A DNA stretch of 64,000 bases from Meghimatium bilineatum. Lineage: Eukaryota > Mollusca > Gastropoda > Stylommatophora > Philomycidae. Both the position numbers and the translations under genes were made by a program. The notes beneath the pieces are model-generated. The model saw nothing but the letters and a program-made list of their open reading frames with translations. It was not told the DNA's origin and searched no databases. Of the stretch, positions 22,280 through 35,220 are shown piece after piece (the first letter of the stretch is position 1; every line of letters begins with the position of its first letter). The stretch is from contig CM067298.1 of NCBI GenBank assembly GCA_034231615.1, forward strand, positions 57,812,883 to 57,876,882. Direction: 5' to 3'.

Positions 22280-24812
22280 TATGCATACAAAGTGGATACA
22301 TTCTACAACACTCTAGTTGATGTTTTAAATTTCGTACCCAAACACGATATCATCATTGTGATGGGTGACTTAAACGCCAAAATTGATGATGATAACAGAG
22401 GAGCAGAAAAACATGTTGGAAAATATAGCATAGGTGAACTAAACCAAAACAAAGATTAATTGAGTTTTGTGAAATAGGAAATTTTGAAATTTCGAATACC
22501 TTCTTCCCGCACAAAAATATTCACAAGATCACTTGGAACTCACCTGATAAAATAAACAAAAACCAGATAGACCATTTTTGTATTAACAAAAAATTTAGTT
22601 CAGCTGTACAAGACGTAAGAGCTTTTAGAAGAGCAGATATTGGAAGTGATCAAAATCTCTGCATAGCTAAGCTAAAAATCAAACTTAAACATCAAAAGAC
22701 CATCTACCACAGAAAAATCGATACAAAAAGTCTACTAGAAAGTAATTTACAAGAAGAATACAACACCAATATCAACAATCAATACACCGCTTTAGATAAG
22801 CCATCTGAATTAGTAAATCCCATAACATCCATAGAAACGAAATGGGAGAATTTTAGAAATACTGCAATAAATGCGGCTTTGGATACAGCCGGTCTCATAC
22901 AAAACAATAAGAAGAAATGGATAAGCGAGAACACTTGGTCAAAAATCCAAAACCGTAAAGAGATGAAGCAAAAAATACTTGCTGCAAAAACCACTCAAGA
23001 CGAGGAACAAAACAGACTCACATATGCACTTTTAGACAAAGAAGTTGAAGCAAGCGCTAGAAAGGACAGGCAGAAATATATAAACAACTTATCATTGGAA
23101 GCTGAATCAGCCTCATAACAACAGCAAGATACTACACCACATAACCAAACAACTGTGCAATCAGACACTTATCCCAAACGCATCTATTAAAGACAAAAAT
23201 GGCAAAGTTCTAACAACAACTGAACAACAAAAGCAAAACATTTCCAAGATCTTTTTAACAGACCACCACCCCAATCTACTCCAAATCTAGAGAAAGAGGT
23301 GACAATGTCATCACTAGAAGCTTCGATAGAATTTCACCCTTGAAGAGGTAAAACAAACCATTAAGAAATTAAAAAACAATAAAGCAACAGGTCAAGATGA
23401 CATCACAAGTGAAATGTTAAAAGCAGCAAATGATAATACCTTGTCATTTTACTGAATATTTTCAATATGATTTGGAAAAATGAATGCCCACCCCAACAAT
23501 GGAAAAATGGCATCATTATCAAATTACCAAAAAAAGGAGACCTAACAAACTGTGATAACTGGAGGGGAATCACACTGCTATCCGTACCTGGCAAAATTCT
23601 TTGTAATATGATGCTTGCAAGATTAAAGTCATCCTTAGACAAAAGACTTAGAGAAGAACAGTCAGGCTTTAGACCAGGTCGTTCCTGCCTTGACCATATA
23701 TTCACTCTTAGAACAATAATAGAAGAATGTCTAGAATTTAGATCTAATCTCATAATAAACTTCGTTGATTTTCAAAAAGCCTTCGACAGCATCAATCGAC
23801 CAACGCTTTGGGAAATTTTAAAAATATATGGATTCCAAAATAAATATATAAATGTGATATAATCATTCTATACCAACTCAAAATGCTGTGTTAGAACAGA
23901 AAAAGGCAATTCAGAATGGTTCCCTGTGATTACTGGTGTTAAACAAGGCTGCCCTATGTCACCATTACTATTCAATATCGCAATTGACTGGGCTATGAGA
24001 AAAAGCACATCAAACACAAATTTAGGAATCAAATGGATAAATAAAACAGCATTAGAAGACCTGGATTTTGCAGATAATCTTGCACTATTGAGTGAAAACC
24101 ATCAAGATGCACAAACAAAAACTGATAGATTAAAACTCATTGCAGGACAAATAGGTCTCCAAATCAATTCAGCAAAAACAAAAATTATGTACTTCACCAA
24201 TTCACCTAACGAAATTACTTTAAATGGACAACAACTTGAAAAAGTACAGAAATTCTCCTATCTAGGAAGCAAATTAACACTCGACTGTGATGTCATGCCA
24301 GAAATTACAACTTGCATTGCCCTAGCATCAAGTGAATTTAACAGACTGTCTAATATCTGGAAGTCAAAGTCAATCAGCACACGCATGAAAATGCTCTTAT
24401 TTAATTCCTGCGTTATTCTGGTGCTATCATATGGATGTGAGCTGGAAAAGCTCTTTATCTTCAGAAAAGAAATTACTGAGTTTCGAGAACAAATGTCTTC
24501 GTATGATAACTAACACCCATTGGAGTGAATTCAAATCGAATGATAAAATCTATAAAAACGCTGTTGGTCCTACATCGGGCATGTCCTACGCGCAGACACC
24601 AACAGAATACACCACCAATCTCTTGAATGGATACCTACAGGCAAAAGAGCAAGGGGTAGACCAAAAGAAACACTCAGAAGAACATACTTAGAGAAAGTAA
24701 AACAACCAATATTCATACTATTCAGGAACTGCACAGAATAGCTTTGAACAGACAGAATTGGAGAGATCTGACCTCTGCCCTATGCGCTAACTTCAGCGCA
24801 AAAGGAAAATGA
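22280..24812 (+). mobile_element. LINE with endonuclease and reverse transcriptase, best preserved copy
   Basis: Endonuclease blocks IIIVMGDLNAKIDDDNRG (near 22,350), NQIDHFCINKKF (near 22,560) and RADIGSDQNL, where the catalytic SDH is SDQ. A linker runs open from 22,462 to 23,118. RT covers 23,467-24,513 in one frame with a single TAA at 23,860-23,862: KLPKKGDLTNCDNWRGITLL, EEQSGFRPGRSCLDHI, FVDFQKAFDSI (motif A), GVKQGCPMSPLLFN (motif B), LDFADN (motif C, the second Asp of FADD is Asn at 24,076-24,078), KVQKFSYLGSKLT. Frameshifts near 22,457, 23,110 and 24,440. The 5' end is cut inside the endonuclease. Catalytic substitutions mean it cannot move by itself. Confidence 0.92.
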
Positions 24813-26100
24813 ATGAATACAAAGTGGAGGTTTTAAGCATCTACAGATACATTCTTTAAACATTAACCCTTTAGCTGATAAAGCACACTATTTATCTTAC
24901 TATTGTGGATGTATAATAGTTTTTTTGTTAACCACCCGCCCATTGCTAAAAACAATTTCACTCAGAAATCCTAGAGTGCCAGTATGCTTCAACCGTTATG
25001 GATATATGTTATGTTTTCTGGGGGAAATAAAAAAATCAGCACTTGAAAGCTATAATATTTGTAGGACAAGGAAGGATTAAGCACAAAGGGGAGAGTCATT
25101 GAAGAAAGAATTTAGCACATAGATTACTGAGAAGGATGTAGCAGCTAATATGTGTAATATAAGAACATCTTAGAGAATATGTGAATTATGAACATTGACA
25201 AAAAATATATTTAAAAAACATACAGAAAATATAAATATGATATCAAGATACATTCCTGCTATTACAGATAACTAAGATATAAAAATGAGACAATGTTTTA
25301 TACACACAAAAACAGTATTAAATTATCAGCTAAAACAGATAACAGGCAAAATTTCTACATACAGACTTAGCTAGAAAGGTCTGGAAAAAATATTATAACA
25401 GGAATAAACAAGTCAAACAATAATTGTCGTACTATATGTAATGACAATGCTACTTGATATGACCATGATAAGTTCATATTCATAGTTGAAAAGGTGTGAA
25501 TTATAAAAATAAAGTTTTAATCCCACAACTTCAAAAGAAGCCAATGTTGATTTCACTGGAAGGATGTGTGATCACAACACGAGATTGACCGAGACAACAA
25601 TGAGCATTTGATGTACTAACATTTTCACACACAAAATTGTTGTGAAAGAAATTAACTATAGATATATTTAACAATGGATTTTATTTATAATGATGATGGA
25701 GAAAACGAAGTTACAAATATTGTGAACATAACACTGTATTGGTACTAAATATTTATCCAATGTTCCCAGGCAAAAAAAAAAATAAAATCACCAACATTAA
25801 TATTATTTATATCACACAGAACATACTATAAATACAGAACTGTATTCTTTGAGCAACATTATAAAATTTTCATTAAAAACCCAACAATAACTAAGATATT
25901 TCAGCGCTTTCAGTTTGAATGTTTTATTCAAAGATATTCCTGGAATATTCCTTTGGAAACTGAGCACTAACTGATATATAGAATTTTATTTTTTCTTCAT
26001 AGCCCCTTTTGAGCATAATTTGTCTACAAACTTCTTCCATACATTGCTTCTGCAATTCCTAAACTCATGTATATTAGCATTATGTTGTCAGGAGAACCGT
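24813..26100. other. No gene recognised
   Basis: AT-rich with many short A- and T-runs; no supported coding or RNA feature. Confidence 0.5.
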
Positions 26101-26525
26101 CATGAGTAAGTTAAATTAATGTCAGGTCACTTATTAACAACACAGTTCACCTCCATGTTCCACTAGGTTTTGCCCTGCTTCTTCTTGTTACATTAATTCT
26201 ACTGCGCAGTAGTCATATGTGGAGGTATAGTCTTCTGCATTCTCAACATGTGTCCAGGAATTTTCATACCATTTTCTTATTTGCCCTATTGATGCCAGGT
26301 CATCAACTAATTTCACTATTATATACTCTTTGTATTCTGATAATTTTAAGAGTTCTTCCTAAAGTATCTTTCTTAGAATGCTCTTAAGTGATTGTCTGTT
26401 TTAGAATTTGTCTATGTCTTTGATCCAGGCAGCAAAACCAAACATACATTAAGTTTGTATAATTTAATTTAGTTTGTGTCATATAGGACAGTGTTTGTCT
26501 TCTTCTTCCTCCTCTTCTTTCATTC
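26101..26525 (-). mobile_element. Possible LINE 3' relic
   Basis: Minus-strand readings such as ENGMKIPGHMLRMQKT (near 26,220-26,270) faintly resemble the RWxGHVxRM block of LINE C-termini. Many stops; weak evidence only. Confidence 0.3.
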
Positions 26526-26529
26526 ACTT

Positions 26530-28202
26530 GAAACATGTCTATATCTGTAATTCTGTCTCCTTAATAAAACTCACTGTCTTTTGTAGTTCATACAGTGTCC
26601 CATAGAGTTTTGATTCCAGTGTTGTTTCCTCTGGCCAATATGTCTGCCTCAGCATTTCATGCTCAGAACACTCTTGAAGTATATGTTTGGCACTTTGTGC
26701 TGCCTGTCCACATGTACACATGGCCGTGTTGCCAATCTTGAACTTTATATACATGTGACTGCGGAGTCGGTTGTGTCCTGTTCTGAGACTAGAATTATAA
26801 CTTGTTCTGGTCTGTTCATAATATGATAGTCATCTTGTCTTGGTGTTTGTGGCTTTCTTATTGACTTGATCATCTGTTTTTTCTGATGGTAGGTGATTGG
26901 TATATCTGGTTGGTCTTCGGCAGCACCTTCCTTAGCCAGTTGGTCTGCTTTTTCATTTCCTGGTTTTCCACAGTGAGAGGGTATCCACTGCATGGTTACC
27001 CTATACTGGTAAGACAATTCGCTAAGTAGTTTTTTCAAGTCCGTTAGTTTTCCAACTGGAGAGCTTGAAGCACTGACCTTGCATCTGTCAGGAATACCAC
27101 AGGCTGTAGGTCAGAGTTGGAGTTCAGCAGTTTTTTAGCTGCCACACTAATTGCCTGGATTTCAGCATCATAATTATTGCAGAATTTTCCTGTTGGTGTT
27201 CTGATGATATCTCTAGGCTTGTGTGGATATTCTATATATACACCTGCACCTCCATTCCTCACGGCATTCTGTGCTGACCCATCTGTGTATACTCTGACCC
27301 ATAGATCTTGTGGATATTCCTCATCCAGGAAACTGAGTGTGACTGTCCTTCGCTGCACACTGTTCTGTTCGTCCTCGCTTAGTATTCCTTTCACATGGGT
27401 CTGAATGTATATTGGCATTCCATGCCTTTCACTCCACGGGGTTTGTTCTGGTAAGGCCTTAAGGGGCTGTCAACTTCAGGTAGGTCTGTAAGTTGTCTGC
27501 GGAGTCATTTAGCTTGATGGATAAAGCTGCTTCTTTTCAGTCGCCCCAGTGCTAGATTTTGGAATCTTTCCTTCATTGGATGAATTGGCATACACTGAAA
27601 CTTTTCTGCTTGAATTAGTACTTTTGTGTCTCTGCGTTCGCCAAGTGTTTGCATTCTTCCCATTTTCTGCATCTCTGCTATGGGTGTTGATTTCATTGCT
27701 CCCAACATTATTCTAAGTGCCTGTTTTTGCACTTTATCTAGATCTTGTAATGTGGTGTTTGATGCAGAACACCATGCAGCTGAACCATATTCCAGGTGTG
27801 GTCTTATGCCTTGCTGGTAAACTTTACTGAGTATATTTCCACTGGCTCCCCATGTGGTTCCACTTAGTTTTCTCAGGATAGCTAACTTCCTCCTGGCTTT
27901 TGTTGTTGCTTTGTTTATGTGCTGCTTCCATGTCAGCTTATCATCAAAAGTAACTCTGAGGTATGTGGGTTGTTTGTCTTCTTTCAAGAGCTCTCTATTT
28001 TGGTCAAAAAGCTATCTATTTTGATATGACCGGCTTTTTGTTTTGGTGAGAGGGTAAAGAGTGTAGTGCTGCACTTATCTGTGTTAATGCTGACGCACCA
28101 TCTATTAGCCCATAAGGTTAGGGCATCAATAGCTCTTTGTATTTGTTTAGTTGTCACTGTCGCATGTTATTCCGTGCACCATATCACCAGGTCATCAGCA
28201 TA
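26530..28202 (-). mobile_element. LINE with RT C-terminus and complete RNase H
   Basis: Minus strand, from the high end: YADDLVIW (near 28,175-28,200), then thumb and connection (27,505-27,987: YLRVTFDDKLTWKQHI, YQQGIRPHLEYGSAAW, VQKQALRIMLGAM). RNase H follows over 26,760-27,418 with all expected acidic positions: YTDGSAQNA, DAEIQAISVAA, VVFLTDARSV, HCGKPGNEKADQLAKEGA. The C-terminal region has CTCGQAAQSAKHILQEC, a CxC...HxxxxC block seen in such elements. One stop near 28,165 and a few frameshifts. The end at 28,202 meets a hAT-like terminus. Confidence 0.9.
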
Positions 28203-28396
28203 CAGTGTTTGTCAAAGTGGTGGTCCGAGAACTGGTGATGGTCTGCGAGCCATCAGTAACCGCTTTGCAAGTCCATATGTGTACATCCTTATATACATCA
28301 TATAGGCCTTTGACATTTGGCAACCACATTGGTCTTTAGCAGATTGCAAAACAAATTGCTAGTTCATGGCAGCAAAAAAGGTTGAGAAACATTTGA
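28203..28396. mobile_element. Probable hAT-type MITE
   Basis: Left end CAGTGTTTGTCAAAGTGG; right end, inverted, CAAATGTTTCTCAACC. Size and ends suit a hAT MITE. I could not find a matching 8-bp duplication, so one boundary may be altered. Confidence 0.5.
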
Positions 28397-28410
28397 TTTA
28401 GAGTTCTTCC

Positions 28411-28600
28411 AGCTCTGTGGTTATATACACCACATGGCTCAGTCGTTCAAGGTATCAGGCTTGAATTCATCTGCAGGTAGCTGGGCTGTTCAGGACATAG
28501 GCCTAATTGCAAACTACCAATTGTAAATAATGTCCCGAAAATTACTACAGTCACACATTTCAGGGTTGATTATTATGCATTGAGTAGGATATGCAACCAT
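28411..28600 (+). mobile_element. Diverged tRNA-derived SINE family A copy
   Basis: AGCTCTGTGGT head, TTGAATTCATCTGCAGG in place of box B, CTGGGCTGTTCAGGACA and GAGTAGGATATGCAACC near the end, in the same order as the copy at 9,833 but strongly diverged. Confidence 0.5.
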
Positions 28601-30165
28601 TATATAGACTGTATAAATGATCTCACACTTAACAGTCAGATTGTAGCAGAGATTAGATATTAAATAAACTGACCACTTAACATACATTACAGGCTATGTG
28701 ATGAATAAATGTTAAGATTTAGCCATTTTTAAGTGGTCCTGTAACTTTAAAAGGAATTGAATTTAGTTTTGGAGCCTGATAAAGCACACATGTTGGAAAT
28801 TTAAGCTTAGCTGCATACTTCTTGCATCAAGCACATTTTTGTAGTTCTACAATAAGTTAAATATTTTAGTTTAAATGCTTACGCACATTCAGATTCACAG
28901 AGAAATGATATTTTATAACAATAACTTTCTTCTTAGGGATTAAAATGAGATCATTCACATAATAAATAAAAAAAAACACATTTCAGTTTCTTTACAAGTA
29001 AGCAATTATGATATATCTGTTAACAACTGTTAATCTTTCTTTTCATAAAATGATTTTTCCAAGCAACAATTTTGAAAAGTTCTTTTTTTCTCAACACATT
29101 CCATACACAAAGCTGCGGGGAAGTGGCTGGAAGTCCGATCAAACTAGTTCAGCATTTGTACTGCTAGAGACACATGCACACTATAAGGAATCAAATTTTA
29201 AAATGAATGCAAATTGTAAGTAAACATCTGAACAGTCTTTCTGATAAAATGGCATGTTATAAACATCAATAAATGAAATGTATAATTCATTTTTTGCAGC
29301 ACTTTCTAAGTACAATTTCAAGGGATAGAAGTTTGATTACATGACAACCAATGATATTCTAAATAAAAGATAATTTATAACACAAATAAATTAGACATAG
29401 GCTATACTTTTATTAAAATAGTCATCTGATAACCCCCATTTCCAGAAATGTAAAATTAATTAAAATGAGGGCATGCATTTGGAGTGAAAAGGAAAGATAA
29501 ATTAATTATGGCACAGCCTCTATTTCAATTCAGGAGAAAATGTGTTAATTTCCTTCTTTTCTCTAACCTTGTTCTACTTTTCAACATAACATTAAGAAAA
29601 TATTTTTTTTTTGCATGAGCTTGGGCATAGATAGACCCTATGCATAATTAACTATAGGCCTAGTATAATTCATTGCTTCAACTATTTCATCCATCACTTG
29701 AGAGGGTTACTTTTAGCTTTGTTTTTGTGAAAATACTCTGTATTTCACTTTCCTGTTGCAAATCATGAAATATGACCAAATCATCAAAGCTGCTATCTCC
29801 TAATAGATATTTATATTGGTGGCTTATCTACTTGTTTTATGACGTTTTTTGGTCTCCACTTTCCTGAATATGGAAGGGGCATGATAGGAACCACATGCAT
29901 TGCATGCCATTGGAGATGATTGAGGGGAGTTGAACCAGCTGTTTAACCAACCTTGTCGAAAGTCAAAGTGAATCAACAATGACATGCGGACACAGACACA
30001 AATATTGCATTCCCCCTTGCAATACTCTGTTCTCTGAACCATATCCTGTGAACTTGAACAGATTTTCTATAGTGTTTACAGAATTTACTTGGCTTTAATT
30101 GAATACATAGGGCCTTTTCATTAACCTATAGTATATAGAGTGTAGTAAAGTAGGCCTCATCACCA
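28601..30165. other. No gene recognised
   Basis: Intergenic AT-rich sequence. Short frames at 29,008-29,223 (+) and 29,824-30,042 (-) show no family resemblance and are treated as chance. Confidence 0.5.
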
Positions 30166-30169
30166 GGTG

Positions 30170-30840
30170 TCATGCCGGCTGGTGTAGGCGATCAATGGCC
30201 CTACACAGCTCTCTTATCTCCAGCATTGTGTATCAAGATCGTTGTTGTTTCCCTGCTGTGTCAGGTCGCCCTCTGTGTCTGTTGCTTTAAATCTTGCCTC
30301 TTGTGACTAGGAATGTTCTCCATACCTCCCAGTCTCATGAAGTGGCCAAAAAATAAAGATTTGTCTTTTTCTTCCATTTCACATTTGACTCTTTCAACAC
30401 CCTCCATATTAGTTTTTGCTGGCAGTCCAAGGAATGCTTAGCATTCTTCTGTAGAACCACATCTCTATTGCCTCCAATTTCCCACTTTCGTGTTTTTTTT
30501 TTGTTTATTGTCCAAGACTCCCATCCATATGTTAATTATAGGAGTTATATAGCACTGAAGAACTCTCACTTTTAATAACAAGGTCATATTACACAATATA
30601 TTTTCCATATTTCTGAATGTTTTTGCCTGTCCTATTTTGCCTATTATTTCTGTTGGAACTTCTTCCATCTGTTGTAATCGTTGTATCAAAATATTTGAAT
30701 TGGTGGACCTGTTTTAATACTATTTCATTTACTTTATCTTGCAAGGTGTGGTATTTTGTTTCTTTTAATAACAATTACTTCTGTTTTCTTTATATTTAGG
30801 AAGAGGCCTTTCTCTTTACATTTTGTGACTACTACATTAA
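30170..30840 (-). mobile_element. RTE-like LINE RT thumb and 3' end
   Basis: Minus strand: KQVHQFKYFDTTITTDGRSS near 30,650-30,710 (the VDQFKYLGTTITSDG block), KVRVLQCYITPIINIWMG near 30,530-30,580, and the 3' terminal block GATCGCCTACACCAGCCGGC at 30,173-30,192. Truncated at the 5' end. Confidence 0.8.
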
Positions 30841-31358
30841 TTACGCGTTCTCTTTAAAAATAATTAAGGTAAATATAGCTTCAGTCACAGTTTCATTATT
30901 CTGGAAGTTGACATTGAATTGTTGACAGAATTGTTGAAAAATATTTAATGTGCTAAAATGATTTGAGCATCTATCAAGAGCAAAGTTTTGAATGTGTTAA
31001 ATAAATATAGTTTTATATTTAAAAATTATATAAATGTTTGTGACCATGCAGTTGAACTATTTTTCTTATATTCATGACATTGCACATTCTACATTAGATT
31101 AAAGATCTCTTATTTAATTGAACATATCCTTGTGCAGACAATGTGATTTGACCATTGATGGTGGGTATCTTTGGTTATGTAGATAGTGACACAGACATAG
31201 GAAAAAAAATCCAGCAAGTTTGTTTGTGGTTAGCTTTGAGGATAGTGACCAGTGTGCAGTATTGGAATCAGTTCTCTTGTACGACTCGCCTACTAGCGAA
31301 ATGGTTACAGACATCCACCATGCTGTGGAAATGGTAAAAAACTAAATGTATTAGTTAC
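30841..31358. other. No gene recognised
   Basis: No supported feature. Confidence 0.45.
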
Positions 31359-31505
31359 CAATGCTGAAGAATGATGTGTTGGACAATTGATGCAAATGAA
31401 ATGGTGACACAGTGCATGTCCATTCTGTGAACTATAACCTGCTAGAAATCTAGAACTATTGTTCTGCTGCAAAAGAGAACTGGTGAGAGTTTGAGAACCA
31501 AAAAA
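31359..31505 (+). mobile_element. GAA-tailed SINE-like repeat, copy 2
   Basis: CCAATGCTGAAGAATGATGTG, then TTGATGCAAATGAAATGGTG, a CATTCTGTGAACTATAACCTG block and GAGAGTTTGAGAA, colinear with the copies at 7,611 (reversed) and 49,511. The tail is lost. Confidence 0.68.
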
Positions 31506-32181
31506 ATAAACATTTTTGATGAATGTCTAAGCACCAATTATATAGTTCATTGTCATTGTCATTGAATAATTTCAATCTACCATGGATTCAAAACCTTATT
31601 TGTAATAAAAAAAACCTTATAAGTGTACTGAATACTTTTATCTTTTAGTGAATTCTAACAGTATAGCAGTACATATTTCTTTTGTTAATGTGCATTTATT
31701 TTGGTCTTTTAGTAAATGCTAGCAATACAGTTATGAATTTTCAGTGAATGCTATAGTACAGCAACTCAGGTCTTACTGAAAGTGTTGTCTGAGGTAGGGT
31801 AGTTAATTATACACTATTATAGTTACCAGCTCAAATGAATACTAATTTAAAAGAAACAACTGTATCTCATTAACTGTTACATGTTTTCCATAGAATATTG
31901 TGAAACAATTACATAAAACATATAGGCCCTAAGTAGGTCAAAATAACAAATATAATGAACAGTAAATGAAATTAGATTATAGCATGTACATGAATACAAA
32001 AAAAGTCATTTCATAAAAACTCAGTTACACAATGATTCAAAACCTTTAACAGACCACAGATATTTTTAGTTCTTGTTATACACATGATCCATTGTCTTCA
32101 TTTCTCCCAAAATAATAATAACATTCTTTAATAAATATATTATGTACTGCAACAACATTACTTAACAAATATATTATGTAC

Positions 32182-32325
32182 TAAAAGTCAGATGTGTTGG
32201 CCCATTGATGCAAATAAAATAGCCACACAAAGCATCTCCGTTCTCTAGACTGCGTCCTGCTGGAAATGTTGTAGGATCAGTGTCCTGCTACAACAGAAAT
32301 CCAGAAAGAGTTTCAGAATGAACAC
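32182..32325 (+). mobile_element. GAA-tailed SINE-like repeat, copy 3
   Basis: AGATGTGTTGGCCCATTGAT, GCAAATAAAATAGCCACACA, CTCTAGACTGCGTCCTGCTG and GAATGAACACT follow the family order. It lies about 0.8 kb from copy 2 in the same orientation. Confidence 0.72.
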
Positions 32326-32429
32326 TATAATCAAACAACAAACAAATATATTATAAATTCATCTTTGTCACAGTTTTGTTTAAAACAGTGTTATATAGCG
32401 AGTAGCAGAAAATAGAGGTAATGGTAATA

Positions 32430-33000
32430 ACAAAGAACAAATGTCCCCTAGATTATAGCATCCTAGTAGATGGTACAAATGTTAAGTATTTGCATACTTT
32501 GCAAATAGCAGATGGAAGGTGTTTAAAAGAAGTTAAATGTGGAATAGATCAGGTAAAGGTAACATTTCATAAGATGAAGAAAATTATATTGTAGTATATC
32601 TTAATGTCGACTAAGCTATAACATTTATTGGAAGCCATAATATGCCAATCCTGAAATATGGAAGTGATCATAGAATATCAGCATAATAGTAAACAAAATT
32701 TAAGCCACCAGAATAAACTGGACAGATAAGTGTAATAAATATATCTTGAAAGTTAAATGAAAAAGAAAATCTAGTATGCACATCTGAAGATGACAGTTCA
32801 CATTCTTTTGACATGTCATTAGAAGGGAAGGAATGGAGCACGTTATGACAACAGAAGGCAAAGGCAGAGTGCGAGAGAAAATCCTAGTTATCTTTATATT
32901 GTGGTACAGAGAAATATTAGTATCAAAAATGATTGGCAGTACACAAGACAGAAGGCAGTGTGATGATTAGTGTCACGCAAGGACTAGCATGAATGACATC
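32430..33000 (+). mobile_element. RTE-like LINE relic, heavily decayed
   Basis: VDGTNVKYLHTLQIADGRC (near 32,465-32,520) is the YLGxxxxxDGRC block, and a CDIIRREG-like then TTEGKGRVRE-like region follows near 32,800-32,880. Multiple stops; no catalytic motif. Confidence 0.65.
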
Positions 33001-34782
33001 CTCTGAATATTTGCCACAAACTTGCTGTAGTCCATATACTGCCATTGCCACTGATAATTTCTAATATCATTGATAATATACACACACAGGCAAACACATT
33101 TTCACTTCATTACCTTGCCATATAACCACAATATATTTTTACATGTGTATTTCCTATTTGGAGTATATGGAATAATGCAGCTGATTGTGTTTTCAAGAAT
33201 ACGGAATGAATTTGGTTAATACTTTCACATTATGTTTTCTTGACTAAGTGGAATGCTTTCAACATAAATACACATTTATTACTGATAGAATTATTACTTT
33301 TGGTATACATTTTCAGATCTATGCCAATCATGTATCAATCTCTGAACAAATATAAATCAACAAGGCTGAAATTAACTATAAATACCAGACATTTGTATCA
33401 ACACCAGCTATTCTGAAACGTATTGAGTCAAGAAATATGAGTGGACATGATAATTGCTTTGGTAAACTGATTCTCTTGAGTCATTGAAGGGCAGCAGTAA
33501 TAGTCCTAACCTTCATCCTCATACTGTATTACTTGATGCTCTGTTCATCACATGAACTGCACTCCTCTGAGAGACAAATTGTCAGTAAAGATAAATATCT
33601 GAATGTCAGTGTTGAAACTAGGCAGGGGTGACTGGTTCAGCTGCAATAAGCAATCTTCAGTGTACCAGAGCCAAAATAAATTTTGTGTAAGATGACACTA
33701 AAGTCAGAGCTTGCTTAGAGCACCATGCTGCCTAGTTTTGGTGCTGCTAAATGTTATCCATCATGTATGATATGCTGTCACATGCAAAGACCACAGCTTT
33801 GTGAGAATGGCAACTATCATTATTTCCATGTTACAGCACATGTATTAAAACTTGTTGCAATGAAGTGTCTCATGGAGATCCTGTGAAATAGTTACAGCAG
33901 ATTAAGAACCTCTGGGAGAAGTGTGTTAAACTATGTTATCTTTAACAATTTTCTAGCAGTGCGTGTGAGTCAGTTGGCAGTTTGAACAGCTACAAAATAG
34001 CATTGCACAAATCTCTCTTGCGGTTGAATATGATGATGTTTTTGTAGGTCTCCAGTTCTAGTTTTTGTGTGGATTGTTTAATTATATGCTCACACATTCT
34101 AATGACATGCACAGCCTTTGCAACAATACAGCTTTGAGGAAAAGTTGGTACTGGCATAAAATATACATTTTAAAGTAAATTGAGATTGAATTTCATAAGC
34201 AAGTTATTTTTTATTCAAGGGTAAGATTAAGTTAAAAAAAATATTGAAACTTACATCTGCCAGCATTTTCAATTATTCATGCCAGTCTTAACTTTATTAT
34301 TGATGTACCATGTAATAGAAGAAAATCTATATTCTTTTTCATCTAATCATTTAATTAGTAACCAAATTGCCAATTTTTTGTCAAATTTAGAATTAATTAA
34401 ATGTGTCTTAAGCAAAATTGTACATTTTTACCTCTTATAGGTGCAACAATTGTTCCATATTAGGAGAAAACCTTTCTGGAAAATAGTTATAACCCAATTA
34501 AAATACAACTACATCTTTGTGTTATGACATTTCAGCAACCAAATCCTTTTTTTAGAACATCTAAACCAAATGTAAAGCTTCATTTTTTTTCAGATATTTT
34601 TTCACAAATTAATTTGTCCAGTTTATACACTGGAATCGATGTATTTGTATTCATCACTTGCACACATAAAAATAAATAGATATTTGCAATAAAGTATTTA
34701 GTTCAAGGATTGTAAAAAGTTTTCTCCCTAGTATTCTTCTGTTTAAGAAAACAACTTTTTGACACAAATAACAATTATTATG
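33001..34782. other. No gene recognised
   Basis: Region downstream of the exchanger gene. No conserved reading frame; no polyadenylation site could be assigned with confidence. Confidence 0.45.
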
Positions 34783-34940
34783 CTTCGTCTGCATTCATTT
34801 TCAAGCTCCTGATGGATCTCTCTTGTAGCAGGAAAATAATACTACTAGATTTCCAGCAGGATGTAGTCCAGAGAATGGAAATGCGTTGTGTCGCAGTTTT
34901 ATTTGCGTCAATGACCTGACACATCAGTCTTCGGTGGTAC
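34783..34940 (-). mobile_element. GAA-tailed SINE-like repeat, copy 4
   Basis: Minus strand begins TACCACCGAAGACTGATGTG, has GACGCAAATAAAACTGCGAC, CTCTGGACTACATCCTGCTG and ends GAATGCAGACGAAG. It lies 80 bases beyond the exchanger stop codon, thus probably in its 3' UTR or just after. Confidence 0.8.
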
Positions 34941-35020
34941 ATTAATTCTTTTAAAAGTCAGCTTACTCTATTTTCCTTTCATAACAGGCATATGTATACA
35001 AATTACAATATAATTAAATG

Positions 35021-35220
35021 TTAGTAGTCACTAGGACATTCATCTGGATGAAAATAACCGAATACATTCAGCTCATAAAGAGATGCCATAACTGTATAAG
35101 CAACGTAGATCAGCAAAAAGGCTACACTGATACGCTTGTCAAGAGTCCACTTGTTGATGTGAATACTGATAAGCAGGAGTGCAACGGTTGACAGCAGCAT
35201 GATGGCTGAATACAGCAGGC
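35021..35220 (-). CDS. SLC24A3/4-like: NCKX terminal coding exon
   Basis: 200 bases, acceptor TTCTTTCTTTAG, ending in TAA at 35,021-35,023. Encodes a membrane helix (GLLYSAIMLLSTVALLLISI), the conserved HINKWTLDKRISV link, a last helix, and the tail YELNVFGYFHPDECPSDY. Family members end with a similar EFNVF or ELNVF motif followed by a Cys, so this is the natural C-terminus. No confident polyadenylation signal was identified downstream; a GAA-tailed SINE lies at 34,783-34,940, within the expected 3' UTR zone. Confidence 0.95.
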
